From the NCBI GenBank assembly GCA_905221195.1, contig CAJNCF010000003.1, forward strand, positions 186,001 through 250,000: a stretch of DNA of 64,000 nucleotides, written 5' to 3'. The position numbers and the translations under genes were made by a program. The notes under the pieces are model-generated. The model was not told the DNA's origin. It did no database searches and worked only from the letters and a program-made list of their open reading frames with translations. This document shows positions 9,554 through 18,802 of this stretch, piece by piece. The DNA comes from a bacterium (GTDB taxonomy: Bacteria; Bacillota; Bacilli; Lactobacillales; Streptococcaceae). Numbering within the stretch: position 1 is the stretch's first letter; each line of letters starts with the position of its first letter.

Positions 9554-9750
9554 TATACTCAATGAAAATCAAAGAGCAAACTAGGAAACTAGCCGCAGGT
9601 TGCTCAAAGTACTGCTTTGAGGTTATAGATAAGACTGACGAAGTCAGCTCAAAACACTGTTTTGAGGTTGTGGATAGAACTGACGAAGTCAGTAACCATA
9701 TCTACGGCAAGACGACGTTGACGCGGTTTGAAGAGATTTTTGAAGAGTAT
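9554..9750 (+). repeat. BOX repeat element, boxA-boxB-boxB-boxC
   Basis: Begins TATACTCAATGAAAATC (boxA), has two 45-base boxB units that each start CTCAAA and end GACGAAGTCAG, and closes with a boxC ending GAAGAGTAT. This is the classic dispersed repeat of the pneumococcus/mitis group, 197 bases long. Its right end abuts the stop codon of the convergent phosphatase gene. An ORF inside it is not a gene. Confidence 0.93.
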
Positions 9751-10442
9751 TAAATAGTGGCTTCCTCCATCTTCTCCCGTCCTAGTTCTCGGTAACTACG
9801 GTCACCAACAACCTCAACGCTAAACTGGCCGTCCTCATATTCAAGAATCGTCACGCTACCATTATCGAGACCATGCGGATGCATGCCATTAATCAGATAA
9901 ACAATGGTTCCAATAGTCATTCCGTGGCTGACGACAAGGGCATTTCCCCCACTTTGTTCTTCCATTTCTTTGGCAATCGCTTCAAAGCCCTCCTTGATTC
10001 GGCCACTGAGTTTTTCCCAGCCTTCAGCCCAACCAGCTGTATCAACCTCTACCAAACCCTCAGCCAGTTCAGCATAAGACAATTGGTGAACATGGTCCAC
10101 ATTAAAGATACGAGGAATGATTCCCATGAAAAGATCACCGTCGTAGGCTCCATCAAAGCTACCAAAACACCATTCTCTAATCCGCTTGTCCATACGATAA
10201 GGGATTTTCCCTTGCAAGCCAAGTTCGTCAAGGATAATTCCCATGGTCTGAATGGTGCGACCAGAATCACTCGAATAAGCACGCTCAAACTGTAGACCAG
10301 ATTCTCGCAAACCGATTCCTAATTCTTGAATCCCTCGCTCACCTTCAGCTGTTAAGGGAGTATCGCTCCAACCTTGCGCGCGACCAATCGTGTTAAACAT
10401 GGTCTTGCCATGACGTACCAAATACAATCGTACTTTTACCAT
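9750..10442 (-). CDS. histidine phosphatase / phosphoglycerate mutase family protein
   Basis: A 230-residue enzyme of the histidine phosphatase superfamily. The phosphate-accepting motif LVRHGKT lies near the N-terminus and the second catalytic histidine is in VVSHGMT. It resembles cofactor-dependent mutases in the motif, but paralogs of this sort are usually broad phosphatases, so the substrate is left open. Start at 10442 with AGGAGG-type site (GGAGGACGG). The ORF could extend to 10499 but without support. Its stop codon touches a BOX element. A TATAAT on the minus strand at about 10465-10470 may be its -10 box. Confidence 0.85.
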   Translation of the reverse strand: MVKVRLYLVRHGKTMFNTIGRAQGWSDTPLTAEGERGIQELGIGLRESGLQFERAYSSDSGRTIQTMGIILDELGLQGKIPYRMDKRIREWCFGSFDGAYDGDLFMGIIPRIFNVDHVHQLSYAELAEGLVEVDTAGWAEGWEKLSGRIKEGFEAIAKEMEEQSGGNALVVSHGMTIGTIVYLINGMHPHGLDNGSVTILEYEDGQFSVEVVGDRSYRELGREKMEEATI

Positions 10443-10482
10443 TTTCCGTCCTCCATTTGCTTCTATTATATCATGGATGATA

Positions 10483-10515
10483 AAACAAAAGCCACCCATA
10501 CAGGCGACTTTTGCA
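10483..10515 (-). terminator. hairpin upstream of the phosphatase gene
   Basis: AAAAGCCACC (10487-10496) pairs with GGCGACTTTT (10503-10512), ten pairs including two G-T, with TTTTA following on the minus strand. It probably ends read-through from the choline-binding protein gene before the phosphatase promoter. Confidence 0.65.
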
Positions 10516-10540
10516 GGAGATTATTATGAAAAAGTTTAGG

Positions 10541-10667
10541 AGTTCTATTAAATAAAGATATTAGATGAAAATCAAATTCAAACTAAATCAGTGTTATCTG
10601 TTTCAAATAATATTAGGAGGTCTTTATTTAATGATTATAGTATACACATCCAACCTTAAATAGAACT
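10541..10667. mobile_element. MITE-like element with terminal inverted repeats (RUP-like)
   Basis: Ends AGTTCTATTAAA (10541-10552) and TTAAATAGAACT (10656-10667) are inverted copies with one mismatch. A second, perfect 11-base pair lies inside: ATTAAATAAAG (10547-10557) and CTTTATTTAAT (10622-10632). There is no coding capacity in 127 bases. Size, AT-richness and paired ends fit a non-transposase element mobilised in trans, such as the RUP of pneumococci, but I cannot confirm the exact family. Confidence 0.5.
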
Positions 10668-10674
10668 TAAAAAA

Positions 10675-12159
10675 TTAAACCCATTCACCTTTTTCATTTA
10701 CTTTATAGCCGTTAATGGTCATATTTTTTGCCAATTTCCCATCAGCTAACAAGTAATACCACTTATCTCCATCCTTAATCCATTGGTTACGAGCGTACTT
10801 GCCATCTTGGTTCAGATAATACCAGCTATCATACTGAGAATCAAATACCCACTCACTCTTAGCCATATAGCCGCCACGTTTTAGGTAGTATTCGCCCTGC
10901 CAAGCTTTCTCCACATAACTACCAGTTGAATCTACATAAAACCAGCTCTTATAATCTTCATCATAAATCCATTCACTTGCAGCCATTGAAGCATCTACTT
11001 TTAGATAATAACGCCCTACCCAACGGTTTCTTACAAGGTTACCCGAAAGGTCATTATAGTACCATTTGCCAGACTCTTTAAACCACTTACTTGCTTGATA
11101 ATCTTTCTTAGTCTCTCCATTAGCAGTAACGGTAGCTTGAGATAAAGTTGAAACTGAGGATGAAGTTCCAGTAGAAACTGCTTGAATAGCCTCTTCTTTT
11201 GTCACCTTAGGCTTAGCTTTTCCTTGGTAAACATCCTCAATGCGCTTAGTAAATACAGATAGCTCCTCAGGGGATAGCATATTAACAATATCGTTTCCAT
11301 TATCAGGAATATAACCAACAGAGTGTGTTCCAATTTGTTCTAATCCCTCTTCTAATATATCCTCAACATTATTCAATAAAGCGAGTTTATCAGATTTAGA
11401 AAGAGAATCATCACTACTAATCGCTGTTTTCTCAATAAAAGCAACCGCTTTAATTTCTCTAATATTTTTCTCTCTAGGAAGTACGATATAGATACGAAAA
11501 TCATTTGATGCAACAGGAACCAAGGTTTTTAAATATTGATTTACTGTCATATTTCCATCTCTATCACCCTCAGGATAATATTGTTTAAAATCAATTGGGG
11601 ATTCGATACTTTTTAACACATTTTCTTTTTCTCTTGCTGTATAATATTGGTTTTCCTTTATTTTAGGAATTAGTTTTTCCTTTTTCTTTAATATAATTAG
11701 CTCTAGAGCCTCTCTTTTAATTCTATAACTAGAATCAAAATTTGTGTTAATACGGTAACTCATAGAATTATGCAATCTATTTACAGCACCTTGAAAATCC
11801 TTTGAAGTCTCTAATGCTCCTTTTTCCACTCCTTCTATCTCTTCTAAAAAAGATTGGTATTCTTTGTTAAGTCTTTCTATAGCATTATTCTTAATTGTTT
11901 TTATATCATCCTGAGAAAAAGAAAGGATGCTCCAGTCTACTTGATCCGCTTCATTTAATAATTTTTCTTTATTCTTACTTAAAAACTCTTTATAATATTT
12001 CTTAGCTTGCTCTACTTCATTTTTAAAGAATTCTAAAGTTACCTGAGTTACAGTTTCATGGCTTTCTTCCTGCGCATAAACTACTTGATTGGCAAAAGTT
12101 GGGACTAGTAAAGTCGACAGTCCTAAAGCTACTAAAGCATGTTTCATTTCTTTTTTCAT
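10675..12159 (-). CDS. choline-binding surface protein of unknown function
   Basis: A 494-residue secreted protein. Residues 1-30 are a signal peptide (MKKEMKHALVALGL, ending VVYAQ). Residues 31 to about 330 are charged and helical with no enzyme motif that I recognise. A short Ser/Thr linker leads to about seven choline-binding repeats in the last 130 residues, each with the W-Y/W-F and G signature (KWYYN, SWFYVDSTG, SWYYLNQDG, KWYYLLADG). These hold it on phosphocholine-bearing teichoic acids. The second of two adjacent ATGs is used because AGGAG is six bases before it. It lies 17 bases behind the DUF711 gene and may be read from the same promoter. I do not recall it in this place in pneumococcus. 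Confidence 0.88.
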   Translation of the reverse strand: MKKEMKHALVALGLSTLLVPTFANQVVYAQEESHETVTQVTLEFFKNEVEQAKKYYKEFLSKNKEKLLNEADQVDWSILSFSQDDIKTIKNNAIERLNKEYQSFLEEIEGVEKGALETSKDFQGAVNRLHNSMSYRINTNFDSSYRIKREALELIILKKKEKLIPKIKENQYYTAREKENVLKSIESPIDFKQYYPEGDRDGNMTVNQYLKTLVPVASNDFRIYIVLPREKNIREIKAVAFIEKTAISSDDSLSKSDKLALLNNVEDILEEGLEQIGTHSVGYIPDNGNDIVNMLSPEELSVFTKRIEDVYQGKAKPKVTKEEAIQAVSTGTSSSVSTLSQATVTANGETKKDYQASKWFKESGKWYYNDLSGNLVRNRWVGRYYLKVDASMAASEWIYDEDYKSWFYVDSTGSYVEKAWQGEYYLKRGGYMAKSEWVFDSQYDSWYYLNQDGKYARNQWIKDGDKWYYLLADGKLAKNMTINGYKVNEKGEWV

Positions 12160-12176
12160 CATTTTCTCCTATTTTC

Positions 12177-13514
12177 TTAATTTTTAAAGCTATGAATTGG
12201 TGCTGGGATTTGTCCACCACGAGAGATGAAATCGACAGACGAAGCCCCATTGACCTTCATAACAGGTGCAGTTCCTAATAGGCCACCAAACTCAATCATA
12301 TCGCCTTCTTTTCCTTTTGGAATGATACGAACAGCTGTTGTTTTCATGTTAATAACACCAATTGCTGCTTCATCCGCAATCATGGCAGCAATGGTTTCAG
12401 ATGGTGTATCCTCTGGAATGGCAATCATATCCAAACCAACAGAACAGATAGCCGTCATGGCTTCTAGTTTTTCCAGATTAAGAGAGCCATTTTGCACTGC
12501 AGCAATCATTCCTTCATCCTCTGAAACAGGGATAAAGGCACCAGACAAACCACCAACTTGGTTGCAGGCCATAACTCCGCCCTTTTTAACTTGGTCATTC
12601 AAGAGAGCCAGGGCAGCCGTGGTTCCATGTGTGCCAACTGTTTCTAGCCCCATCTCCTCAAGGACACGTGCCACAGAGTCCCCAACCGCAGGGGTTGGCG
12701 CCAAACTCAAGTCCACAATACCAAACTCCACACCCAGTCTCTCGCTAGCCATTTGACCAACCAATTGACCGATACGAGTGATTTTGAAGGCAGTCTTCTT
12801 GACCGTTTCGGCTACTACATCAAAGCTCTCTCCACGAACTTTTTCCAAGGCACGCTTGACCACACCAGGACCAGAAACCCCGACATTGATGATAACATCA
12901 GCTTCTCCAACACCGTGGAAGGCACCTGCCATAAACGGATTGTCCTCAACAGCATTAGCAAATACAACCAACTTGGCTGCACCCATATCAGATAAATTAG
13001 CCGTTTCCTTGATAATTCGTCCCATATCTGCTACAGCCGTCATATTAATACCAGACTTGGTTGAGCCGATATTGACTGACGAGCAGACCTTGTCCGTTTC
13101 AGCCAAAGCGCGAGGAATAGAATTGATGAGAATCTCATCTCCCTTTTGATAACCCTTTTGTACCAAGGCAGAGAAACCACCGATAAAGTCCACACCAATC
13201 TCTTTCGCAGCCTTATCAAGCGCTTTTGCCAAAACCACATAGTCTGTCGCATCTGTCGCCGCCCCAATCAGAGAAATAGGAGTCACCGATACACGCTTAT
13301 TAACGATTGGAATTCCCAACTCAGCCGCAATCTCATCCCCAACAGCCACTAAATTAGCCGCCTTTGTCGTTATCTTTTGATAAATTTTCTCCGCAGCACG
13401 ATTGATATCTGGATCGATACAGTCCAAAAGGGAAATTCCCATTGTAATAGTTCTGATATCAAAGTTCTGCTCCTCAATCATAGAGATGGTTTCAGTAACT
13501 TGTCTAATATCCAT
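12177..13514 (-). CDS. DUF711/UPF0210 (PFL) family protein
   Basis: A 445-residue conserved cytosolic protein of the UPF0210 family, whose structures show a fold related to glycyl-radical enzymes; its reaction is unknown. It is rich in glycine turns and has no membrane segment. Start at ATG 13514 (N-terminus [10 protein letters not shown]) with AGGAGG five bases upstream; the GTG six bases earlier overlaps that site. It follows the ACT-domain gene by nine bases. The two genes are paired across streptococci, so the ACT protein may sense a ligand for it. Confidence 0.9.
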   Translation of the reverse strand: MDIRQVTETISMIEEQNFDIRTITMGISLLDCIDPDINRAAEKIYQKITTKAANLVAVGDEIAAELGIPIVNKRVSVTPISLIGAATDATDYVVLAKALDKAAKEIGVDFIGGFSALVQKGYQKGDEILINSIPRALAETDKVCSSVNIGSTKSGINMTAVADMGRIIKETANLSDMGAAKLVVFANAVEDNPFMAGAFHGVGEADVIINVGVSGPGVVKRALEKVRGESFDVVAETVKKTAFKITRIGQLVGQMASERLGVEFGIVDLSLAPTPAVGDSVARVLEEMGLETVGTHGTTAALALLNDQVKKGGVMACNQVGGLSGAFIPVSEDEGMIAAVQNGSLNLEKLEAMTAICSVGLDMIAIPEDTPSETIAAMIADEAAIGVINMKTTAVRIIPKGKEGDMIEFGGLLGTAPVMKVNGASSVDFISRGGQIPAPIHSFKN

Positions 13515-13523
13515 GTGCACCTC

Positions 13524-13790
13524 CTAGATATTATACATAGCTTCGAAAATCGCTGCACTCTGAATATTAATTTTCACATTCAAAGTTTGCCCAAAAGCTT
13601 CAAATTCATTACGAAGATAAGTAAAATCTTGCTTTTCATCACTAGAGACGACAGCCATCATCGTGAAATATTCATCCAAGACAGTTTGAGAGATATCATC
13701 AATGTTCAAACCCAATTCTGCAATTTTACCAGAAACACCTGCAACAATTCCAGATTTATCTTTACCAACAACAGTTATAATCGCTTTCAT
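13524..13790 (-). CDS. ACT-domain protein, UPF0237 family
   Basis: An 88-residue protein made of one ACT domain (MKAIITVVGKDKSG, with the glycine loop typical for amino-acid binding). It probably acts as a small sensor subunit. Start at 13790 with GGAG seven bases upstream; an ORF extension to 13883 has no ribosome binding site. First gene of the ACT-DUF711 pair, nine bases before the DUF711 gene. Confidence 0.92.
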   Translation of the reverse strand: MKAIITVVGKDKSGIVAGVSGKIAELGLNIDDISQTVLDEYFTMMAVVSSDEKQDFTYLRNEFEAFGQTLNVKINIQSAAIFEAMYNI

Positions 13791-13881
13791 AAGCAAACTC
13801 CAATTCTTCTTAAAATAGAAAATCTGAACATTAAACAGATTTCTTCTTAAATAGTATAGCATAATTCTAACTAAAATACTC

Positions 13882-13940
13882 AAAAACGCCTGCTTACGAA
13901 GTTGTTCTTAAGAAAAAAACAATTTCGTAAACAAGCGTCT
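13882..13940 (-). terminator. terminator of the ribosomal protein superoperon
   Basis: A long imperfect hairpin: ACGCCTGCTTACGAAGTTGTT from 13886 pairs with AACAATTTCGTAAACAAGCGT ending at 13938. The minus strand continues in TTTTTGAG. It lies about 115 bases after rplQ. Confidence 0.85.
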
Positions 13941-13951
13941 ACTATCCCAAC

Positions 13952-14038
13952 TTATGATGAGTGTTCCCGCTAGGACCGAAATCCTAGCGGTAGACCAGAG
14001 CTAGACTAAGAGCACAAGACTCCATCATCATAACACTC
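13952..14038 (-). ncRNA. structured 3' UTR of the alpha operon
   Basis: Between rplQ and the terminator is a 9-base perfect hairpin, CCGCTAGGA (13967-13975) with TCCTAGCGG (13982-13990). It is framed by TTATGATGAGTGTT (13952-13965) and TCATCATAACACTC (14025-14038). The frames can pair in two exclusive ways, TTATGATGA with TCATCATAA or GAGTGTT with AACACTC. Role unknown; possibly an mRNA 3' end stabiliser. Confidence 0.45.
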
Positions 14039-14054
14039 AACAAAATTGATGATT

Positions 14055-14441
14055 TTATACTAATTCGATGATCGCCATTGGCGCTGCATCACCACGACGT
14101 GGTTCAGTTTTAAGGATACGAGTGTATCCACCGTTACGTTCAGCATAACGAGGTGCGATTTCTGAGAACAATTTTTGAAGTGCTGTAGTAGAAGTGTACT
14201 TATCAGTTGCTTCATCATAGTTTTCAGATGCGATTTCATTACGTACGAAAGCAGCTGCTTGACGACGTGCATGCAAATCACCACGTTTACCTAGAGTAAT
14301 CATTTTTTCAACAGTTTTACGGATTTCTTTAGCACGAGCTTCAGTTGTCACGATTGATTCGTTGATCAAAAGGTCAGTTGTCAAATCGCGAAGCATTGCT
14401 TTACGTTGTGAGCTAGTGCGTCCTAGTTTACGGTAAGCCAT
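14055..14441 (-). CDS. rplQ: 50S ribosomal protein L17
   Basis: A 128-residue protein of the large subunit near the peptide exit tunnel rim. It starts [16 protein letters not shown], the family hallmark. Last gene of the superoperon, 11 bases behind rpoA, with GGAGG before the ATG. Confidence 0.98.
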   Translation of the reverse strand: MAYRKLGRTSSQRKAMLRDLTTDLLINESIVTTEARAKEIRKTVEKMITLGKRGDLHARRQAAAFVRNEIASENYDEATDKYTSTTALQKLFSEIAPRYAERNGGYTRILKTEPRRGDAAPMAIIELV

Positions 14442-14452
14442 TTATTCCTCCT

Positions 14453-15388
14453 TTATTTATCTTTTAATCCAAGACCCAAATCAATAAGTTTGAATTTCAC
14501 TTCTTCCAAACTCTTGCGTCCAAGATTTCGTACTTTCATCATCTCTGCTTCAGATTTTTCTGTCAAATCATGCACAGTATTGATACCGGCACGTTTCAAA
14601 CAGTTGTATGAACGCACAGACAAGTCCAGTTCCTCAATCGTACGATCCAAAATACGGTCGTCAGATTCAGTATCAGCTTCTTTCATCACTTCAGTTGACT
14701 TAGCAATCTCAGTAAGATTTGTAAACAAATCAAGATGTTCTGTCAAAATACGTGCTGAAAGCCCTAAAGCATCTTCTGGAATAATTGTTCCATTTGTCAA
14801 GATTTCAAGGGTTAATTTGTCAAAACCATCATTGCTACCTACACGAGCAGGTTCAACTTGATAGTTGACTTTTGTAACTGGTGTATAAATAGAATCTACA
14901 GCAAGTGTTCCAACTGGTGCATTATCCTTTTTATTTTCATCTGCAGGTACATATCCACGACCACTGTTAACAGTCATAGTCGCTTTTAGAGAAGAACCTT
15001 CACCGATTGTAAAGAGATAATGATCTGGATTTACAATTTCAATATCGCTATCTGTCAAAATGTCACCAGCTGTTACTTCAGCAGGACCTTCAACATCTAG
15101 TTCGATGATTTTTTCGTCTTCAACGTACGATTTCACTGCAATTCCTTTAATGTTCAGAATGATTTGCATCACGTCTTCACGAACACCTGGAACTGTGTCA
15201 AACTCATGTAACACACCATCAATGTTGATAGATGTCACAGCTGCTCCTGGTAGAGAAGCTAGAAGTACACGACGAAGAGAGTTACCAAGAGTTGTACCGT
15301 AGCCACGTTCAAGTGGTTCGATTACAAACTTGCCATAATCTTTATTTTCATCAATTTTTGTTATATTTGGTTTTTCAAACTCGATCAT
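14453..15388 (-). CDS. rpoA: RNA polymerase alpha subunit
   Basis: A 311-residue protein that nucleates assembly of RNA polymerase and contacts regulators. The N-terminal dimer domain (residues 1 to about 230) contains [17 protein letters not shown]. After a flexible acidic linker comes the C-terminal domain with [19 protein letters not shown], which binds UP elements and activators. Located between rpsK and rplQ as in most Firmicutes. Confidence 0.99.
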   Translation of the reverse strand: MIEFEKPNITKIDENKDYGKFVIEPLERGYGTTLGNSLRRVLLASLPGAAVTSINIDGVLHEFDTVPGVREDVMQIILNIKGIAVKSYVEDEKIIELDVEGPAEVTAGDILTDSDIEIVNPDHYLFTIGEGSSLKATMTVNSGRGYVPADENKKDNAPVGTLAVDSIYTPVTKVNYQVEPARVGSNDGFDKLTLEILTNGTIIPEDALGLSARILTEHLDLFTNLTEIAKSTEVMKEADTESDDRILDRTIEELDLSVRSYNCLKRAGINTVHDLTEKSEAEMMKVRNLGRKSLEEVKFKLIDLGLGLKDK

Positions 15389-15430
15389 TTAGTTACTCCC
15401 TCTTAAACGAAAAGCAGTGTAATGCGATGA

Positions 15431-15814
15431 TTATACACGGCGACGTTTTGGAGGACGAGCACCATTGTGTGGCACTGGAGTCACATCACGAATTGCTGTT
15501 ACTTCAAGACCAGCGGCAGCAAGCGCACGAATAGCTGACTCACGACCAGAACCTGGACCTTTTACAGTAACTTCAACTGATTTAAGACCGTGTTCTTGTG
15601 CAGATTTAGCAGCAGCTTCTGAAGCCATTTGAGCAGCGAATGGTGTAGATTTACGAGAACCTTTGAAACCAAGAGCACCAGCTGATGACCAAGCAATTGC
15701 ATTACCATGCACATCAGTAATCATAACAATAGTGTTATTAAATGTAGCGTGAATATGAGCAATACCAGATTCGATATTCTTTTTCACACGACGTTTACGT
15801 GTTGGTTTAGCCAA
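15431..15814 (-). CDS. rpsK: 30S ribosomal protein S11
   Basis: A 127-residue small-subunit platform protein. It carries [14 protein letters not shown] and a basic C-terminus ending PPKRRRV. Downstream of rpsM by 17 bases with AGGAGG upstream of the start. Confidence 0.98.
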
Positions 15815-15831
15815 GACTTTTACCTCCTATA

Positions 15832-16197
15832 TTATTTTTTCTTACCAGCAATCGCAACAGCTTTACCTTTACGAGTGCGAGCGTTGTTTTTAGTGTTTTG
15901 TCCACGGACAGGAAGTCCACGACGGTGACGGATACCACGGTATGAACCGATTTCCATCAAACGTTTGATGTTCAAGTTTACTTCACGACGAAGGTCACCT
16001 TCAACTTTGATTGCATCCACTTCACGACGGATAGCATCTTCTTGATCTGATGTAAGATCACGTACACGAACATCTTCTGAGATTCCAGCAGCAGCCAAAA
16101 TTTTCTTAGATGTTGCAAGTCCGATACCATAAACATAAGTCAATGAGATTACTACGCGTTTGTCATTTGGAATGTCAACTCCAGCAATACGAGCCAT
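15832..16197 (-). CDS. rpsM: 30S ribosomal protein S13
   Basis: A 121-residue head protein of the small subunit contacting P-site tRNA. Family start [14 protein letters not shown], a helix-hairpin region around YGIG, and the basic tail [15 protein letters not shown]. Follows rpmJ by 17 bases. Confidence 0.98.
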
Positions 16198-16214
16198 GTT
16201 TTCTCCTTTCTATC

Positions 16215-16331
16215 TTATCCTTGACGTTGTTTGTGTTTTGGATTTGCTGGGCAAATTACCATAACACGACCATTACGACGAATAACTTTACAGTATTCGC
16301 AAATTGGTTTGACCGATGGTCTTACTTTCAT
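16215..16331 (-). CDS. rpmJ: 50S ribosomal protein L36 (zinc type)
   Basis: A 38-residue protein, the smallest of the ribosome. It starts [14 protein letters not shown] and keeps the zinc ligands Cys11, Cys14, Cys27 and His33, so it is the zinc-binding form. It lies between infA and rpsM. Start at 16331 with GGAGGGATAAGAA upstream. Confidence 0.97.
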
Positions 16332-16355
16332 TTCTTATCCCTCCAAGTTTTTCGA

Positions 16356-16574
16356 TTATTTAAAGCGGTAAGTGATACGTCCACGTGTCAAGTCATATGG
16401 ACTCATTTCGACAGTAACACGATCTCCCGCTAAAATACGAATATAGTTTTTACGAATTTTACCAGAAACTGTTGCTAAAATCTGATGTCCATTTTCAAGT
16501 TCAACCGTAAACATTGCATTCGGCATTGTATCAACTACTTTGCCTTCAACTTCAATCACATCGTCTTTTGCCAC
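16356..16574 (-). CDS. infA: translation initiation factor IF-1
   Basis: A 72-residue OB-fold factor that occupies the A site during initiation. The start is GTG at 16574 ([15 protein letters not shown] follows), with GGAGGTG eight bases before; the longer ATG frame to 16628 is not supported. The C-terminus [11 protein letters not shown] is canonical. Its own promoter lies just upstream, so it opens a second transcription unit for the alpha operon. Confidence 0.97.
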   Translation of the reverse strand: MAKDDVIEVEGKVVDTMPNAMFTVELENGHQILATVSGKIRKNYIRILAGDRVTVEMSPYDLTRGRITYRFK

Positions 16575-16647
16575 GCAAAAGCACCTCCATAAATTTCGAT
16601 TCGATGCCTCTAGACACAGAGACAACAATTATAAGTCAGACTATCTC

Positions 16648-16676
16648 AGTATAACATTTGTAGCGGATTTTTGCAA
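16648..16676 (-). promoter_or_regulatory. internal promoter for infA and the alpha operon
   Basis: -35 TTGCAA (16671-16676), 17 bases, -10 TATACT (16648-16653), preceded by TG at the extended position. It gives a leader of about 65 bases before the infA GTG and lets infA-rpmJ-rpsM-rpsK-rpoA-rplQ be made apart from the upstream genes. Confidence 0.8.
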
Positions 16677-16690
16677 GTGTGAAAAGCGCT

Positions 16691-17329
16691 TTATTTCAAA
16701 TTTGTCAATACTTTTTCGATATCTGAGAAGACATCATTGATATCTTGATTACCTTCGATGTCATGAACCAAACCTTTGGCACGGTAGTGAGCAATGATTG
16801 GTTCTCCTTGAGCAATATTCACATCCAAACGACGTTTCACTGTCTCAGGTTTGTCATCTTCACGTTGATAATAATCTTCTTCTTTATAGTCAACTGGTGG
16901 GTTAAAGACCTTGTGGAAAGTTTCTCCAGTTACGCGGTGGATGATACGGCCACTCAAACGCTCCAAGAGGCTATCTGGATTCACCTCAATATTGATGACA
17001 CCCTCTAGTTCAATACCAAGTTCAGCCAATGTTTTGTCCAAGGCATGTGCTTGTTCAATTGTACGTGGATAACCATCCAACAAGAATCCTGTTTCTTTAA
17101 TATCATCTTGTGAAAGACGTTCTTTTACGATTCCATTTGTAACTTCGTCAGGAACCAATTCACCCTTGTCAATGTATGACTTAGCAAGAACGCCCATTTC
17201 AGTTTGATTTGCCATTGCAGCGCGGAACATATCACCTGTTGAGATATGTGCAACATGGAATTGTTCTACGATTTTTGCTGCTTGAGTTCCTTTACCTGCA
17301 CCAGGTAAGCCCATAATCAAAAGATTCAT
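16691..17329 (-). CDS. adk: adenylate kinase
   Basis: A 212-residue cytosolic enzyme that interconverts ATP, AMP and two ADP. P-loop [10 protein letters not shown] is at residues 7-16, the AMP-binding region has HISTGDMFR, and the lid spans the segment around GRIIHRVTG. The lid lacks the four zinc cysteines found in many Gram-positive kinases. Located after secY, as usual; no map gene follows, as is normal in streptococci. Confidence 0.98.
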
Positions 17330-17342
17330 GATTTGATCTCCT

Positions 17343-17479
17343 TATTTTATTTTTAAATAGAAGCAAAAAGTCTTTTTACCCCTATTTAAAAACAAAATAG
17401 AAGAGGGGAGACCAAACTCTCACAAATGTCAGAGTTTAAACCTCCACTCCCTCAGCATTTACCAATTCAGTAAATACTT
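17343..17479 (-). other. structured secY-adk spacer
   Basis: About 150 bases without a gene. On the minus strand AAACTCT pairs with AGAGTTT around a nine-base loop, and the segment just after the secY stop can fold as GTATTTAC with GTAAATGC. CTATTTT and AAATAGGGG lie nearer to adk. These hairpins lack T runs and probably set mRNA stability rather than end transcription. Confidence 0.4.
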
Positions 17480-18790
17480 TTATTCTGTTCTATCCATGAA
17501 ACCAACATACTTACGTTTCAATAGGTAACCTTCCAATTGTTTGATTCCTTCAATACCTGTCGAAATAATGATCAAAAGACTAGTTCCTCCAAAAGCAACT
17601 GCTTCTGAAAGTCCAAAGAAATCTTTTGCTACAATCGGTAAAATAGAAATCACACCAAGGAAGAGGGAACCAACAGTTGCAAGACGACGAAGAAGTTTAG
17701 ACATATATTCTTCTGTACCTTTACCAGGACGAACTCCATGGATATAGGCACCGCTCTTTTGTAGGTTCTCTGCCGCTTTTTCAGGATTAATCTGTACAAA
17801 CGTGTAGAAGAATGTAAAGAGAATAATCAACAAAGCATACATGGCAATACCAGTTGGTGAAGTTGTTGCCAGCATTTCTTGTGCTGTTCTTACCCAAGCC
17901 CAATCATGACCTGTAGCGCTCAAAAACTGAAGAATAGCCGCAGGCGCTGCAGTAATGGAACTTGCAAAGATAACAGGGATAACTCCAGCAGGGTTTACCT
18001 TCAATGGAAGGTAAGAGCTAGATGGAGCACCTTGTGCAACCTTCGTATATTGGATTGGAATTTTGTATTCTGCTTGTTGAACATAAGTTGTAAAGTAAAT
18101 GATCAACAATACAGCAATAATCAAAACGATTACGAAAATGATAGATGAGTTGATACGGCTACTTGGAACGTTTACAAAGTAGTCTACATAGATACCCTGA
18201 ATCATCTCTGGAATTGAAGCAACAATCCCGGCAAAGATAATCATAGAAACACCATTTCCGTATCCCTTATCTGTAATTTGCTCTCCCAACCACGTCACAA
18301 TCATACTACCAGCTGTTAAGATGATACCAATCATGATAAAGACTTGTGGAGTAAGAGCCGTTTTCAACAATTGAGCTCCAGCCAAAGTATTAAAACCAGC
18401 TGTAATCCCGATAGATTGCACAAAGGCGAGACCAAGAGCAATATAACGAGTAGCTTGATTCAATTTTCTTCGACCTACTTCCCCTTGTTTCCCCCACTCT
18501 ACAAATTTCGGTAAAATATCCATTTGCAAGAGTTGGACAACGATAGAGGCCGTAATGTAGGGACTAACACCAAGTGCAAAAACTGAGAAGTTTTTCATGG
18601 CATTCCCTGACACCAAGCTCAACATGTTTAAGAAGGATAATCCACTTAAAGCATTCAAGCTATTGGCATTCACACCAGGAACTGTAATACTAGTTCCGAT
18701 ACGAAAGACCAACACGATAAAAATTGTAAACAAAATTTTTGATCGAACTTGCTTGACTTTAAGAGCTTCTCTTAATAATTTAAAAAACAT
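17480..18790 (-). CDS. secY: preprotein translocase subunit SecY
   Basis: A 436-residue membrane protein with ten transmembrane helices that forms the Sec export channel. The first helix LFTIFIVLVFRIGTSI and the pore plug region GNAMKNFSVFALGVSPY are typical. The cytosolic loop GIRPGKGTEEY-like sequence (HGVRPGKGTEEYM) contacts ribosome and SecA. Twelve bases behind rplO. Confidence 0.98.
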   Translation of the reverse strand: MFFKLLREALKVKQVRSKILFTIFIVLVFRIGTSITVPGVNANSLNALSGLSFLNMLSLVSGNAMKNFSVFALGVSPYITASIVVQLLQMDILPKFVEWGKQGEVGRRKLNQATRYIALGLAFVQSIGITAGFNTLAGAQLLKTALTPQVFIMIGIILTAGSMIVTWLGEQITDKGYGNGVSMIIFAGIVASIPEMIQGIYVDYFVNVPSSRINSSIIFVIVLIIAVLLIIYFTTYVQQAEYKIPIQYTKVAQGAPSSSYLPLKVNPAGVIPVIFASSITAAPAAILQFLSATGHDWAWVRTAQEMLATTSPTGIAMYALLIILFTFFYTFVQINPEKAAENLQKSGAYIHGVRPGKGTEEYMSKLLRRLATVGSLFLGVISILPIVAKDFFGLSEAVAFGGTSLLIIISTGIEGIKQLEGYLLKRKYVGFMDRTE

Positions 18791-18802
18791 AGGTCACCTC
18801 TC

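Noticed and set aside
9562..9753. 63-codon frame inside the BOX element
   Set aside because: It is a chance frame through repeat modules; the repeated 'TDEVS' pattern reflects boxB units, not a protein.
13377..13850. 157-codon plus-strand frame over the ACT and DUF711 genes
   Set aside because: Both minus-strand genes are recognisable families; the antisense frame is fortuitous.
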